Shown here one piece after another: positions 35,100 to 44,865 of a DNA stretch of 64,000 nt. Source of the stretch: Saprospiraceae bacterium (GTDB taxonomy: Bacteria; Bacteroidota; Bacteroidia; Chitinophagales; Saprospiraceae); assembly GCA_020627705.1 (NCBI GenBank), contig JAHDGJ010000008.1:62001-126000 (forward strand), read 5' to 3'. A program made the position numbers and the translations under genes. The notes beneath the pieces are model-generated. The model worked only from the letters and a program-made list of their open reading frames with translations. It made no database searches and had not been told where the DNA came from. The first letter of the stretch is position 1. Each line of letters opens with the position of its first letter.

Positions 35100-36161
35100 T
35101 TATTGTAAAAGTTTTTTCACCACTGCTTTTATTTCTTGTTCGTCAGTCTTAGGATAAATAAGCAGTGCATCTGGTTCGTCGACAACGATATAATCACTTA
35201 AGCCTTTGATTACTACAACTTTTTTACTGTCCGAATGGACAATTGTGTTTTGAGTATCCTGTAAAAAAGTTTTATCTCCGATGACAGCACAAGAGTTGTT
35301 GTCCTTATCTATAAAATCATAAAGACTGCTCCAGGTACCTAAATCTGACCAACCTATGTCTGAAGGTATGGTGTAGACATTTTGCGCGCGCTCAAGAATG
35401 GCGTAGTCAACGGAAATATTTTCGGTATTTGGATACACTTCATTTATATATTCTATTTCACCAGCTGCTCCGAATTTTTCTGGTTTGGCGTTGAGCACTT
35501 CTAATATTTGAGGTGCATTTTGTGCAAAAGAATCAAGAATGTTTTTTACACTCCAGATAAACATACCTGCATTCCAATAAAAGCACCCCGCATCTAAATA
35601 TTGTTGCGCAAGTGCTCTGTTGGGTTTTTCTTTAAAAGATTTAACTTTCAAAATAGACTCAGATTCTTGATCCGGATTGGTTTCTATATATCCATATCCT
35701 GTGTCAGGTCTTGAGGGTTGAATTCCTAGAGTTACTAGGCCATTTTCATTTTCCGAAAAGGCGAAGGCTTGTTCTAGTTTTTGGACATATTGATCTTCTT
35801 TTAAAATTACATGATCAGAGGGCAAAACGGCAAACGAAGCATTTTCATTTTTAGCATTTAAATGCAGTGCTGTCCAAGCTATACAAGGTGCAGTATTATT
35901 CATAGAAGGTTCTCCTAGAATATTTTGATCATTTAATTCTGGAAGATGTTCTTTTACTAAGTCTCGATATCTTTCGTTTGTGAGCACCAATACATTTTCT
36001 GCAGGGACAAGTTTTAAACACCGTTCGAAGGTCATTCGAATAAGTGATTTACCAATACCTAGTATGTCTAAAAACTGTTTCGGTCTTTGAGAGGTACTTG
36101 CTGGCCAAAACCTAGAGCCTATACCTCCTGCCATTATGGCTATGTATCTGTTTTTATTCAT
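35100..36161 (-). CDS. manC: Mannose-1-phosphate guanylyltransferase
   Basis: 353 residues. AGGIGSRFWP followed by RPKQFL is the GTP-binding signature, VLPSDH and GCFYWNAGMFIW the sugar-binding motifs, and SVDYAILERA and DIGWSDLGTW complete the family pattern. It makes GDP-mannose from GTP and mannose-1-phosphate. The short form lacks the phosphomannose isomerase domain of bifunctional enzymes. It sits 15 bases from fcl and after gmd, so the three supply GDP-L-fucose from mannose-1-phosphate. Confidence 0.93.
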   Translation of the reverse strand: MNKNRYIAIMAGGIGSRFWPASTSQRPKQFLDILGIGKSLIRMTFERCLKLVPAENVLVLTNERYRDLVKEHLPELNDQNILGEPSMNNTAPCIAWTALHLNAKNENASFAVLPSDHVILKEDQYVQKLEQAFAFSENENGLVTLGIQPSRPDTGYGYIETNPDQESESILKVKSFKEKPNRALAQQYLDAGCFYWNAGMFIWSVKNILDSFAQNAPQILEVLNAKPEKFGAAGEIEYINEVYPNTENISVDYAILERAQNVYTIPSDIGWSDLGTWSSLYDFIDKDNNSCAVIGDKTFLQDTQNTIVHSDSKKVVVIKGLSDYIVVDEPDALLIYPKTDEQEIKAVVKKLLQ

Positions 36162-36176
36162 TTCAATAATTTATAC

Positions 36177-37109
36177 TTAGTACCACTCTTGATCACCTAA
36201 GGCACCATACACTCTTTGAATACCTTCTTTTAGTCCTATGTTATGACTCCATCCCATCGATTGTATTTTGCTCACATCCATGAGTTTTCTTGGAGTGCCA
36301 TCAGGTTTGCTTAAGTCATTGACTATTTTGCCCTCATACCCAACAACGTCACCAATAATTTTTGCAAGATCTAAAATGCTTATTTCTTCCCCCGAACCTA
36401 TATTAAGTTGTCCTGGTTGGTTATAGGTTCTCATCATAAACATACAAGCTTCAGCTAAGTCATCTACATGAAGAAATTCTCTTTTGGGTGTACCAGTTCC
36501 CCAAATAACTACTTCTGGAGTGCCATCTCTTTTAGCTTCGTGAAACTTACGAATTAAAGCGGGCAAAACATGAGAAGTTTTTAAGTTGTAGTTATCATTT
36601 GGACCATAAAGGTTTGTTGGCATGGCCGAAATAAAATTGCAGCCGTATTGCGCTCTATAAGCATCACACATTTTAATACCAGCAATTTTGGCAATGGCGT
36701 AAGGCTCGTTGGTTGTCTCCAATACGTTTGTTAAAAGATACTCCTCTTTCATCGGCTGCGGAGCCATTTTGGGATATATGCAAGAAGAGCCTAAGAAGAG
36801 CAGTTTTTTTACACCATACTTATGGGCAGCATTAATAAGGTTGGTTTGAATCATTAAGTTATCATACAGAAATTCTGCACGGAAGGTATTGTTGGCCACA
36901 ATACCACCAACTTTGGCAGCTGCTAAAAAGACAAACTCTGGGCGTTGTTGAGACATCATATCTTCCACATCAGATTGATCTCTTAAATCCAGCTCTGCGC
37001 TTGTATAATTGATAAGGTTTTGATACCCTTCTTGTTTAAGTTTTCGAGATATGGCAGAACCTACCATTCCTCTATGACCTGCGATAAATATCTTACTATC
37101 AATCTTCAT
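36177..37109 (-). CDS. fcl: GDP-L-fucose synthase
   Basis: 310 residues from ATG at 37109, the usual family length; upstream in-frame starts at 37130 and 37151 would run into gmd. Motifs: [13 protein letters not shown] (NADP binding), LGSSCIYPK (catalytic Ser), YAIAK (Tyr and Lys), and NLYGPNDNY. The enzyme epimerises and reduces GDP-4-keto-6-deoxymannose to GDP-L-fucose. It follows gmd by 7 bases. Confidence 0.95.
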   Translation of the reverse strand: MKIDSKIFIAGHRGMVGSAISRKLKQEGYQNLINYTSAELDLRDQSDVEDMMSQQRPEFVFLAAAKVGGIVANNTFRAEFLYDNLMIQTNLINAAHKYGVKKLLFLGSSCIYPKMAPQPMKEEYLLTNVLETTNEPYAIAKIAGIKMCDAYRAQYGCNFISAMPTNLYGPNDNYNLKTSHVLPALIRKFHEAKRDGTPEVVIWGTGTPKREFLHVDDLAEACMFMMRTYNQPGQLNIGSGEEISILDLAKIIGDVVGYEGKIVNDLSKPDGTPRKLMDVSKIQSMGWSHNIGLKEGIQRVYGALGDQEWY

Positions 37110-37116
37110 TTTAGTA

Positions 37117-38229
37117 TTATTCAAACTCATTTTTAACTTCAAACCCTGCATTTTTCAAAACTTCATCTCTTTTAAATAATTCGATATCTGCTCGGACCAT
37201 TTCACTGCAAAGAGCTTGAAGATCATAAGTGGGTTCCCAATTTAATTTGGTTTTGGCTTTGGTTGGATCACCAATAAGTAAGTCAACTTCTGTGGGACGG
37301 TAATACTTCGGATCTACAGCAACTACTTCTTGTCCTATATTGATCTTATAATCTGGATTTTCCGATGATACGACAACCGCTACCTCTTGTTCTCCTTCTC
37401 CTCTAAAATCTAGTTCTACTCCAATTTCTCTAAAGGACATTCTTACAAAATCTCTAACACTTGTCGTCACACCAGTAGCAATTACCCAATCTTCAGGTTT
37501 TTCGTACTGCAATATTTTCCACATTAATTCTACATAGTCCTTTGCATGTCCCCAGTCTCTTTTGGCATCCATATTGCCTAAGAACATTTTTTCTTGTAGA
37601 CCTAAACCCATTTTGGCAACAGCTCTTGTGATCTTTCTTGTAACAAAGGTTTCTCCTCTCAATGGGCTTTCGTGATTAAACAATATTCCATTGCAAGCAA
37701 ACATATTGTATGCCTCTCGATAATTGACAGTAATCCAATATGCATACATCTTAGCAACAGCATAAGGTGATCTTGGGTAAAAAGGAGTAGTTTCACTTTG
37801 CGGGACTTCTTGCACCAAACCATACAGTTCAGAAGTGGAAGCTTGATAAATTTTGGTTTTTTCTTGCAAACCCAACAACCTAACCGCCTCTAAAATTCTC
37901 AGCGTACCCACACCATCCACATCAGCGGCATATTCTGGAGCATCAAAACTCACTTTGACATGAGACATTGCACCCAAATTGTAGATTTCGTCGGGTTGTA
38001 CTTCTTGAATGATTCTAATAATATTTGTTGAATCAGAAAGGTCACCGTAGTGCAAAATAAACTTTCTATTGTCTACATGAGGATCTTCATATAAATGATC
38101 TATACGCGCAGTATTGAATAATGAGGACCTTCTTTTTATTCCATGTACTTCATAGCCCTTCTTAAGCAAGAATTCTGATAAATATGCTCCATCTTGACCA
38201 GTAACACCTGTGATTAATGCTTTTTTCAT
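37117..38229 (-). CDS. gmd: GDP-mannose 4,6-dehydratase
   Basis: 370 residues. [19 protein letters not shown] binds NADP, STSELYG and YAVAK give the catalytic Thr/Ser-Glu-Tyr-Lys set, and [16 protein letters not shown] is the diagnostic Gmd segment. It converts GDP-mannose to GDP-4-keto-6-deoxymannose, the substrate of Fcl. It is the first gene of a gmd-fcl-manC run and lies 9 bases after a GT2 gene. Confidence 0.96.
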   Translation of the reverse strand: MKKALITGVTGQDGAYLSEFLLKKGYEVHGIKRRSSLFNTARIDHLYEDPHVDNRKFILHYGDLSDSTNIIRIIQEVQPDEIYNLGAMSHVKVSFDAPEYAADVDGVGTLRILEAVRLLGLQEKTKIYQASTSELYGLVQEVPQSETTPFYPRSPYAVAKMYAYWITVNYREAYNMFACNGILFNHESPLRGETFVTRKITRAVAKMGLGLQEKMFLGNMDAKRDWGHAKDYVELMWKILQYEKPEDWVIATGVTTSVRDFVRMSFREIGVELDFRGEGEQEVAVVVSSENPDYKINIGQEVVAVDPKYYRPTEVDLLIGDPTKAKTKLNWEPTYDLQALCSEMVRADIELFKRDEVLKNAGFEVKNEFE

Positions 38230-38238
38230 TAGCGATTT

Positions 38239-38988
38239 CTAATTTCTTATAAATTGTTTTAGTTTTTTTAAAGGCTTTAGTAAAACGGTATAAAACTTTG
38301 GTTTAAGACCATTTATTTGCCATGCCTTTGCATCTTCTTTGTTTGCGTTTATTCTGTTTTTGAGGGATCTATTACTGATTCCTCCTTCTCTCATTTTTAC
38401 AAATGTTCTGCTTACATAATGACTGCTGATCTTATGCTTATATAAATAACGAAGCATAAGTTCGTAATCTGCAGAGGATTTTAGAGATATGTTAAACCCA
38501 CCCAATTTTTCAAAAAGAGTTCTTTTTACATAAAATGTAGGGTGTGGTGGCATCCAACCATATAAAAATTTTTCCCTTGAATACTCTTCTGCCTTCCAAG
38601 TCCTCGTAATTTTAGACGTATCGTTTTGGTCAACGTAGTACAAATCGCCATACAAAGAATCACATTTATTTTTTTTAAATGCATCGATGATGTCTTGTAC
38701 TACATTTTGATCATAAAAAAAGTCATCCGAATTTAAAAAACCAATGACATCTCCTGTGGCGAGTTGAACGCCTTTGTTCATGGCGTCGTAAAGGCCTTTG
38801 TCTTTTTGGGATTGTTTTTTAGATATGTGATCAAATTGATTGACTATTGACAGCGTTTCATCCGTTGACTTTCCATCAACAATGATGTGTTCAATATTCT
38901 GCAAGGCAGTTTGAGATTTTACTGACAACAAGGTATCGTAAATCGTTTCTTGAGAATTATATGATGTTGTTATAATTGATACTTTCAT
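38239..38988 (-). CDS. Family 2 glycosyltransferase (WcaE-like)
   Basis: 249 residues. VSIITTSYNSQETIYDTLLS, IIVDGKSTDETL and FLNSDDFF are GT2 motifs, and the IVDGxSTD form together with EKDKGLYDAMNKG-like QKDKGLYDAMNKG is typical of WcaE-type colanic acid enzymes. Short, no membrane segment. It overlaps the upstream GT4 gene by 4 bases and precedes gmd, so it may use GDP-fucose or another locus sugar. Confidence 0.87.
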   Translation of the reverse strand: MKVSIITTSYNSQETIYDTLLSVKSQTALQNIEHIIVDGKSTDETLSIVNQFDHISKKQSQKDKGLYDAMNKGVQLATGDVIGFLNSDDFFYDQNVVQDIIDAFKKNKCDSLYGDLYYVDQNDTSKITRTWKAEEYSREKFLYGWMPPHPTFYVKRTLFEKLGGFNISLKSSADYELMLRYLYKHKISSHYVSRTFVKMREGGISNRSLKNRINANKEDAKAWQINGLKPKFYTVLLKPLKKLKQFIRN

Positions 38989-40115
38989 TTGAAAAGCTCC
39001 AGGAAGTTATTTGCAAATGTTTTTATATGATTTATGTAAGTAAAGTTTGTCGAAGACAAAGAAGAATTTTTTAACGAAAGCTCCATTTTTTCGGCTAAAC
39101 TATTCGGATTAGTTGCTTCAAAAAGTAAGCCGTTATCGTTGAGTTGTTCTTTATGAATTTCGATATCCGAAGCAATAATTGAGGCGTTAAGGGATTTCAC
39201 ATCTTCGACAACAGTACTCCACCCTTCAAAGAGACTGGGTTGGACCACAGCACGAGCAAATTTCATTAAACTTAACTGTTCATCCCTTGGAATAACACCC
39301 AATAATCGTATGGAATCTTGTAACTGATGTGACTGGATGAAGGCTTTTAGTTTAGAAATGTGTTTTGGATCTCGATAATCTTGCATTTTACCCGTAAGCA
39401 CAACTTGAAAAGATTTCTCCTTTTGCTTTAAAATGTCGATGGCTTTTAGGACAGTGTAATGATCTTTATGTTTGTAAAATTGATTCGAAACCATAAAGTA
39501 TGGTTCTTTTATAGCATACTTTTCTAGTAAATCGTTTTTGTGACTCAGCGTTAAATCTTCTGTTAAGGATACAAATTGAAGCACATTAATATTTAAGTTT
39601 TTAAGATCATACCATTTATCAAAATGGGATTTCACCGTATGACTGGAAACCACCAAGTTTTTGGAGTGTTTGAGCAAGCACTTTAATCTGAATTCTCTTT
39701 GCCACAGATTAAAAGAGGTAAAATATTCGGGATAAAATTTGTGTTGCAAGTCAGGATACCACGAAATCAATTTTATCTGCGTTGGGGTAGGCGCAGGAAA
39801 GTTGTTAAACGGATAAAGCCCATCAATATTTGATGCTTTGATTTTTGGGCTCAGAAATAAATTTTTCTGTAAGACTACGGATTTAAGAAAAGTTCTTTTT
39901 TCGTCAAATTCCTCAAGTTGTATAAACTCAATATTGGGATAGCTAAAAAGCTTAATAAATCCTTTAGAAGCATTACAATAAAAAATTACAAATTCGGGTG
40001 CGCTTTTTTCATCAAAGTTTAAGTAGTTAAAACTGTTTACTAAGTTGATTAGATAATAAACACCGCCGAGCCAATTGGCTCCAGACATAAAATATATTCC
40101 TATTCTCTTCTTCAT
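38985..40115 (-). CDS. Family 4 glycosyltransferase
   Basis: 376 residues, GT-B. The N-terminal domain starts RIGIYFMSGANWLGGVYYLINLV. The C-terminal domain has YFMVSNQFYKHKDHYTVLKAI and QVVLTGKMQDYRDPKHI, with PSLFEGWSTVVEDVKSL as the donor loop. The KHKDH form is common in bacterial mannosyl/rhamnosyl GT4s. It overlaps wcaF-like and GT2 genes at both ends, so it belongs to the fucose block. Confidence 0.85.
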   Translation of the reverse strand: MKKRIGIYFMSGANWLGGVYYLINLVNSFNYLNFDEKSAPEFVIFYCNASKGFIKLFSYPNIEFIQLEEFDEKRTFLKSVVLQKNLFLSPKIKASNIDGLYPFNNFPAPTPTQIKLISWYPDLQHKFYPEYFTSFNLWQREFRLKCLLKHSKNLVVSSHTVKSHFDKWYDLKNLNINVLQFVSLTEDLTLSHKNDLLEKYAIKEPYFMVSNQFYKHKDHYTVLKAIDILKQKEKSFQVVLTGKMQDYRDPKHISKLKAFIQSHQLQDSIRLLGVIPRDEQLSLMKFARAVVQPSLFEGWSTVVEDVKSLNASIIASDIEIHKEQLNDNGLLFEATNPNSLAEKMELSLKNSSLSSTNFTYINHIKTFANNFLELFK

Positions 40116-40672
40116 TATTCTATCACGCGTTCTTTCACTTTAACTGCGGGAACTCCTTGATAAATGAAGTAAGCATCCAAGTCTTTTGTAGCCGCAGACA
40201 TTACAGTTAATATAGAATGCGACTTACAAGTAACTCCAGAGCTTACAATGGATTTAGCGCCAATCCAAACACCATCTTCTAATGTAATTTGTCCAACAAA
40301 AAGATCAAAGGCAACTTTCTTGAAATCATGATTTCCTGTGAGCAACATAGCTCCTTGAGAAACACAAACATGTTTGCCAATTATAACACGGTCTAGATTA
40401 TCTATCCATACATTTTCCCCAATCCAAGAATAATCTCCAATTTCTAATCTCCAGGGATATTTGATGTTAACGTTTGGCTTAATTATGACACCTTTTCCAA
40501 TTTTAGCACCGTATAAGCGAAGTAAAAATCGTTTGAAGGACATAAAAGGAAAAAAACCATTTTTAAAGAACAGTAAATTTGTCAGATACCAAAGCATTAC
40601 CTTAATGGGAGTGGCACCCCTTTTAAACCAGGAGTTATTGAATTGCGAATAGTTTACCTCTTTTTTAGACAT
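40115..40672 (-). CDS. Colanic-acid-type O-acetyltransferase (WcaF family)
   Basis: 185 residues of left-handed beta-helix acyltransferase. NSWFKRGATPIKVMLWYLTN and NGFFPFMSFKRFLLRLYGAKIG are the WcaF-specific N-terminal region; hexapeptide repeats follow (IGDYSWIGENVWI, IGKHVCVSQGAMLLTGNHD with the catalytic His). It probably acetylates a sugar of the lipid-linked unit. It starts 9 bases after an SDR gene and shares one base with the GT4 gene. Confidence 0.85.
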   Translation of the reverse strand: MSKKEVNYSQFNNSWFKRGATPIKVMLWYLTNLLFFKNGFFPFMSFKRFLLRLYGAKIGKGVIIKPNVNIKYPWRLEIGDYSWIGENVWIDNLDRVIIGKHVCVSQGAMLLTGNHDFKKVAFDLFVGQITLEDGVWIGAKSIVSSGVTCKSHSILTVMSAATKDLDAYFIYQGVPAVKVKERVIE

Positions 40673-40681
40673 GCGGTGGTG

Positions 40682-41590
40682 CTAGCTGAGGGGTTGACTT
40701 AAAACCCATTGATAATAATTATGAAGTCCCTTTTCAAATGAAACCTCTTGTTTATAACCTAGCTTTTGGAGCTGTTCAATATTTGCTTTCCAATTATTGG
40801 GGTCACCTGGTCTGTGATTTCCTCGGAATCGATAGTTAATTTTTTTATCGAAATAACCATAAAAGCATTTTACAGCATCTTTTATGAAAAGCTCCTCTCC
40901 GTTAGATACGTTCAGGGCCTCTCCTGTAAATGCTCCATTTTGCATGATCAGATGAATTACTTTAATTAGATCTGATATATAAATAAAGTCCCTCGATTCA
41001 TTGCCAGTTCCCCAAAGTTCTATTTCTTCATCACCCAATGCTTTTCTGTACAAATCCCAAAAAAGTTGTTTTCTCAAGCCTGGTCCGAATACGGAGAAAA
41101 TCCTCAAGCTAATCGTAGGCACGGCAAATTGTTCAAAAAATTCTTGACATAACATTTCGCTTTGAAGTTTGTGCCAGCCATAAGGAGAGATAGGATGTGT
41201 AGCTGCTGTCTCCGAAATGGGTAGGCTTTTCGGATTACCATATACCGCTGCACTGGATAAATTTATAAACTTGCATTTAGGGTTTGTAACACGAATGGCC
41301 TCTAAAATTTTGAACACATTAAACGTATTGAGATAATAATCTCTTGAGGGCTTAACCATCGATTGGGAGACATTAGCCGCTCCGGAGCAATTAATACAAT
41401 AGTTAAAGGAATCACTTTTAAAAACATTCTTAAAGTCTGAAGTACTTGGATCGATTATGAAATAATTTGGTTTGTTATAATCAATCACTATGTCTGCTCC
41501 TTTAACAGTATAATTTTCTATTCTAGAAAAGTACTCTTCTGCATGTCTGCCAATAAAACCCTTCGAACCAATAATTAGAACAGATGTCAT
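40682..41590 (-). CDS. Extended SDR, NAD-dependent nucleotide-sugar epimerase/dehydratase
   Basis: 302 residues. LIIGSKGFIGRHAEEYF is a GxxGxxG NAD loop, FINLSSAAVYG holds the catalytic Ser and PYGWHK the Tyr-Lys pair. ESRDFIYISDLIKVIHL is the usual late motif. Substrate not identified; GalE-like epimerases and 4-ketoreductases look alike at this level. It stands between a methyltransferase (58-base gap) and the WcaF gene. Confidence 0.82.
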   Translation of the reverse strand: MTSVLIIGSKGFIGRHAEEYFSRIENYTVKGADIVIDYNKPNYFIIDPSTSDFKNVFKSDSFNYCINCSGAANVSQSMVKPSRDYYLNTFNVFKILEAIRVTNPKCKFINLSSAAVYGNPKSLPISETAATHPISPYGWHKLQSEMLCQEFFEQFAVPTISLRIFSVFGPGLRKQLFWDLYRKALGDEEIELWGTGNESRDFIYISDLIKVIHLIMQNGAFTGEALNVSNGEELFIKDAVKCFYGYFDKKINYRFRGNHRPGDPNNWKANIEQLQKLGYKQEVSFEKGLHNYYQWVLSQPLS

Positions 41591-41648
41591 TTTTTAAACG
41601 ATTTACTTAGCCTTAAAGAAAGTTGATTTATAGAGACGTATAAAAAAG

Positions 41649-42473
41649 TTATTCCTTAATACTTACGAAAGAGTAGAGTCTACCCGGAATTTTTGACAAA
41701 CGAGTGAGTTGTATCCTAAGAGCAAGATTCACTAAAGGAGCTACGCTGAACAAAGTTCCAATTTTACTTTCTAAAACTTTTTTCATTTTTTCAAAACTCC
41801 ATGGGTCATAGTTTATAGGAGAATCTTTAGGGCCTAGTTGGTCCACTATTTTTAAATCAGCTTTTTTAAAAGCCTCTGTATATTGTTTTAAAGTGAATGC
41901 ATTTTCTCCACCATAGAATTTATGAAGAGGATGTCTATTTAAAAAATTGAGTTTATCCTTTTCGTCATTTATTACATGATCGCGGGTAGTCATAAAAATG
42001 CCCCCCTTTTTTAAAACCCTAGAGGCTTCTGAAACAAACGTATTTAATTCGTGGGCATGATGCATGACTTGCCTACCATAAACCAGATGAAAGGAATCAT
42101 CTTCAAAAGGCAAAGATTCTCCCCAGGCTTCCACGACCTTAACATTGCCCTGCAAATCGAAATGTTGTATTGATTTTCTGATAGCTTCTGCACCTACAGT
42201 AGCACTAGGATCAGGTTCTAATGCAGTGATATTATAACCGTTTAGTGCAAAAGCAATAGTAGATATTCCATTCCCAGCCCCAAGATCTAGAATGTTTATT
42301 TTGGATGCTTTTCCCAAATGTTTTTTAAGATAATTAAGGGTGTGTTGAAATTCTTGGCTTGTTTTAAAGCGGTTAATGTTTGCTACTAAGTCTTCGTCTA
42401 AATAGGCTTCGATTACCAGAGATTTAAATTCTGGTCTTTTTCGAATTTCACAAATGGTTTGTTCCCAATTCAT
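41649..42473 (-). CDS. SAM-dependent methyltransferase
   Basis: 274 residues from ATG at 42473, two bases after the upstream stop; an in-frame start at 42515 would overlap that gene by 40 bases. LDLGAGNGISTIAFALNG is the SAM loop, ALEPDPS the second strand, and FHLVYGRQVMHHAHELN and EASRVLKKGGIFMTTRDHV are motifs IV-V of Methyltransf_11. A C-terminal extension of about 90 residues may bind the sugar substrate. Position in the locus suggests glycan methylation. Confidence 0.78.
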   Translation of the reverse strand: MNWEQTICEIRKRPEFKSLVIEAYLDEDLVANINRFKTSQEFQHTLNYLKKHLGKASKINILDLGAGNGISTIAFALNGYNITALEPDPSATVGAEAIRKSIQHFDLQGNVKVVEAWGESLPFEDDSFHLVYGRQVMHHAHELNTFVSEASRVLKKGGIFMTTRDHVINDEKDKLNFLNRHPLHKFYGGENAFTLKQYTEAFKKADLKIVDQLGPKDSPINYDPWSFEKMKKVLESKIGTLFSVAPLVNLALRIQLTRLSKIPGRLYSFVSIKE

Positions 42474-42475
42474 TT

Positions 42476-43345
42476 TTATTTTTTGACAAATTCTATTAAA
42501 CAAACACATCGGCAATGTGCGGCTCCATCTTTTCCTTTATCCTCTCCTGTGTGAGGGTTGTGTGACAACATCGAATCACATTCTTCTTTTTGTGCAAACG
42601 ACCATCCTGAAGGGTGGTATTTTCCATACTCAATTGTGGATGTTCCTTCTTTGTCCAATAGAATAATTATTTTTTGAACCATTTCTTCATCAAACTGCTG
42701 GAAAAATCCGTAGTGTTTAAAAGTGCCATAAGGAAAAGTTAATAGAATTTTGCCTCCTGGTCTTACGACGCGAAGCATTTCTATTACCGCATTTAAATAC
42801 TCGTAACTCTTCTTTTTAGTGTTTTCGTTTTTGGATATGTCATAACCATAAATTTGATTATCCATATCAATGTGTTCTATTGTCGAATGACTAACAACGA
42901 CATCAAAACTTTGGTCAGCATAACACATTTTCCTTAAATCCCCGTATTCATAATGAACATGGTCACGATTGAAATTATATTTTTCTGGATAAAAGGTATA
43001 TATATGAAGATTGCTATTAGTAAAAAAGGAATGATCTACAATTGATTTAAAGTTAAAGGTTGATCCGGCATCCAAAACATCTTTTTGTTTTGGGTTTAGT
43101 TTTGAAAAAATCCATGGATATTCAAATACTCTTTCGTCAAGTTGTACACCAAAAGATGTTGGCGTATTTCCCTTGGCAAAACCTTCTAGAATATTGGAAT
43201 TGTTTATACTTTCAGAAATTAGATTCCATTTAAAAGAATTATATCCAAATGAAAACGGTACTCTTCTGAACTTGTATAATGGGATAGCGTATGGATCAAG
43301 AATGGTTTTTAGATGTTTGAGTTTATTTATAATTATATTTTTCAT
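42476..43345 (-). CDS. SAM-dependent methyltransferase, atypical SAM loop
   Basis: 289 residues. DVLDAGSTFNFKSIVDH stands where the glycine-rich loop belongs but keeps only one of its glycines. FDVVVSHSTIEHIDMDN and EMLRVVRPGGKILLTFPYG are clear motifs IV and V. A cysteine-rich tail (CRCVCLIEF) is unusual. Its start overlaps the acetyltransferase stop (ATGA), and it is followed directly by another methyltransferase gene. Activity is plausible but the divergent loop leaves some doubt. Confidence 0.68.
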   Translation of the reverse strand: MKNIIINKLKHLKTILDPYAIPLYKFRRVPFSFGYNSFKWNLISESINNSNILEGFAKGNTPTSFGVQLDERVFEYPWIFSKLNPKQKDVLDAGSTFNFKSIVDHSFFTNSNLHIYTFYPEKYNFNRDHVHYEYGDLRKMCYADQSFDVVVSHSTIEHIDMDNQIYGYDISKNENTKKKSYEYLNAVIEMLRVVRPGGKILLTFPYGTFKHYGFFQQFDEEMVQKIIILLDKEGTSTIEYGKYHPSGWSFAQKEECDSMLSHNPHTGEDKGKDGAAHCRCVCLIEFVKK

Positions 43346-43935
43346 TGTTCTTTCAAGTTTTTAATAAATTGGGCAGGATTACCAGCTACAAGTGTGTATG
43401 GTTTTACATCTTTCGTAACCACAGAGCCAGCTCCCACAATCGCTCCTTCTCCGACATGGACACCTTTCAAAATACTTGCTCCAAAGCTGATCCAAGCATG
43501 GTTATCAATTTGGATCTTTGCCGTTTCGATTTCTCCCTTGTTCGATGAGTGCCCAATCTCAACTAAATTTTGATAGCCCTTTGCTCTTTTTTGAGCATTC
43601 AATTCATGGGAATTCGTATCAATAATGTTTACATTATGAGCAATTAAAACATTGCTTCCTATGCTTATTTTTTCACCAACCCATATCCTAGAACCTTCTC
43701 CTATAAAACAATAATTACCTATTGTGAGAGTGCCACCATATCCGAAAACAAGTAATTCTCCTCTAATATTACAATGGTTTCCAATTTGAATTCGATATTT
43801 CTCTTTAGTAATATTGACCACTTTTGATCCTGAATAAAATTTTGAATTTTCACCAATTAATACTTGTGATTTTAAATTTAGATTTACGAATAAATCATTT
43901 AGTTTTATAAAACTTTTGAAAAGATTATTTAACAT
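43342..43935 (-). CDS. Hexapeptide-repeat acyltransferase
   Basis: 197 residues, left-handed beta-helix with repeats such as IGNHCNIRGELLVFG, IGEGSRIWVGEKISIG and a catalytic-region IIDTNSHEL. The ending GAIVGAGSVVTKDVKPYTLVAGNPA is the conserved C-terminus of maltose/galactoside O-acetyltransferase-like enzymes. It should acetylate a sugar hydroxyl or amine. The gene lies between a GT gene and the methyltransferase pair. Confidence 0.83.
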   Translation of the reverse strand: MLNNLFKSFIKLNDLFVNLNLKSQVLIGENSKFYSGSKVVNITKEKYRIQIGNHCNIRGELLVFGYGGTLTIGNYCFIGEGSRIWVGEKISIGSNVLIAHNVNIIDTNSHELNAQKRAKGYQNLVEIGHSSNKGEIETAKIQIDNHAWISFGASILKGVHVGEGAIVGAGSVVTKDVKPYTLVAGNPAQFIKNLKEQ

Positions 43936-43941
43936 TTTAAG

Positions 43942-44859
43942 TTATTGCCTAAAGAAAGATTTTATTTTTTTTAGAATTCTATCTTTAATACTAAATTCTT
44001 TTTTAAGAAGATTTATAAGAAGGATTTTGTCATTTTGATTTTCTGAAATATGATCGGGAAAATTTTTTATTTTATAATTTTCATCCCAGGAATTTTGCTT
44101 TATTAGCTCATGATTATCACTGTGTGCACCCGATCCATCCCAGCCTATGTTTTTTATTAATGTTTGGTCTGGATACAATACTAAGCCTTGAGCTTTAAAA
44201 ACGTTCCACCAAAACCGAATCCCCCACGAACTAATTTCATTTGTTTCCATTTGTTGAAGAAACATTTTTGCGTAATTATAAGACCCCTCAAAATTAAATT
44301 TATAAGTAAGATCAGGATCTGACAACAAAACTTTGTAGTCAGGACAATTAAAGTCTATATTATCCCAAACTCTTTTCCAAGTTCCCCATCCCCAAGTAGT
44401 AGTCAATTTTAGAAAATAGGATGAATGGAGATGTTTTTCATTTATAGGAAAGCTAAAACCCGAAACTTGCATTACCTCTTGATTAAAATAAAACTGGTCT
44501 AATGCCTGATTCATATAATCTAGAAAATATTTTCCAGTGATTAAATCGTCTTCTAGTACAATTACTTTTTCATTTTTTTCTAAAACTTGAGAGACTCCAG
44601 AAATAATAGAGGATGCTAATCCTTTGTTCTTCTTAGATTTTATTATCCTTATGTTTTTTGACCAATGTTGATTATCCACTATTTGGCGTACCTCTTCTAT
44701 CTTTTTTAACTCCTGATCAGTTGCATTATATTTGGGACCATCGCAAAAAATGAAAAGACTAGAGTCAGTTGCAAATCTGTTTTTACTTAAGTACTCCAAA
44801 GTAATCCGCGTATGCTCAGGTCTATTATAAGTAAATAAAACAATAGGAGCTAATAGCAT
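43942..44859 (-). CDS. Glycosyltransferase, GT2/GNT-I-like
   Basis: 305 residues. PIVLFTYNRPEHTRITLEYL opens a GT-A fold, VIVLEDDLITGKYFLDYMN carries the EDD metal motif, and TTTWGWGTWKRVWDNI and SWGIRFWWNVF are the tryptophan-rich acceptor region seen in bacterial relatives of N-acetylglucosaminyltransferase I. It is probably a cytosolic sugar transferase of the repeat unit. It ends 6 bases before the acetyltransferase gene and starts 6 bases after the polymerase gene. Confidence 0.8.
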   Translation of the reverse strand: MLLAPIVLFTYNRPEHTRITLEYLSKNRFATDSSLFIFCDGPKYNATDQELKKIEEVRQIVDNQHWSKNIRIIKSKKNKGLASSIISGVSQVLEKNEKVIVLEDDLITGKYFLDYMNQALDQFYFNQEVMQVSGFSFPINEKHLHSSYFLKLTTTWGWGTWKRVWDNIDFNCPDYKVLLSDPDLTYKFNFEGSYNYAKMFLQQMETNEISSWGIRFWWNVFKAQGLVLYPDQTLIKNIGWDGSGAHSDNHELIKQNSWDENYKIKNFPDHISENQNDKILLINLLKKEFSIKDRILKKIKSFFRQ

Positions 44860-44865
44860 ATAGAA

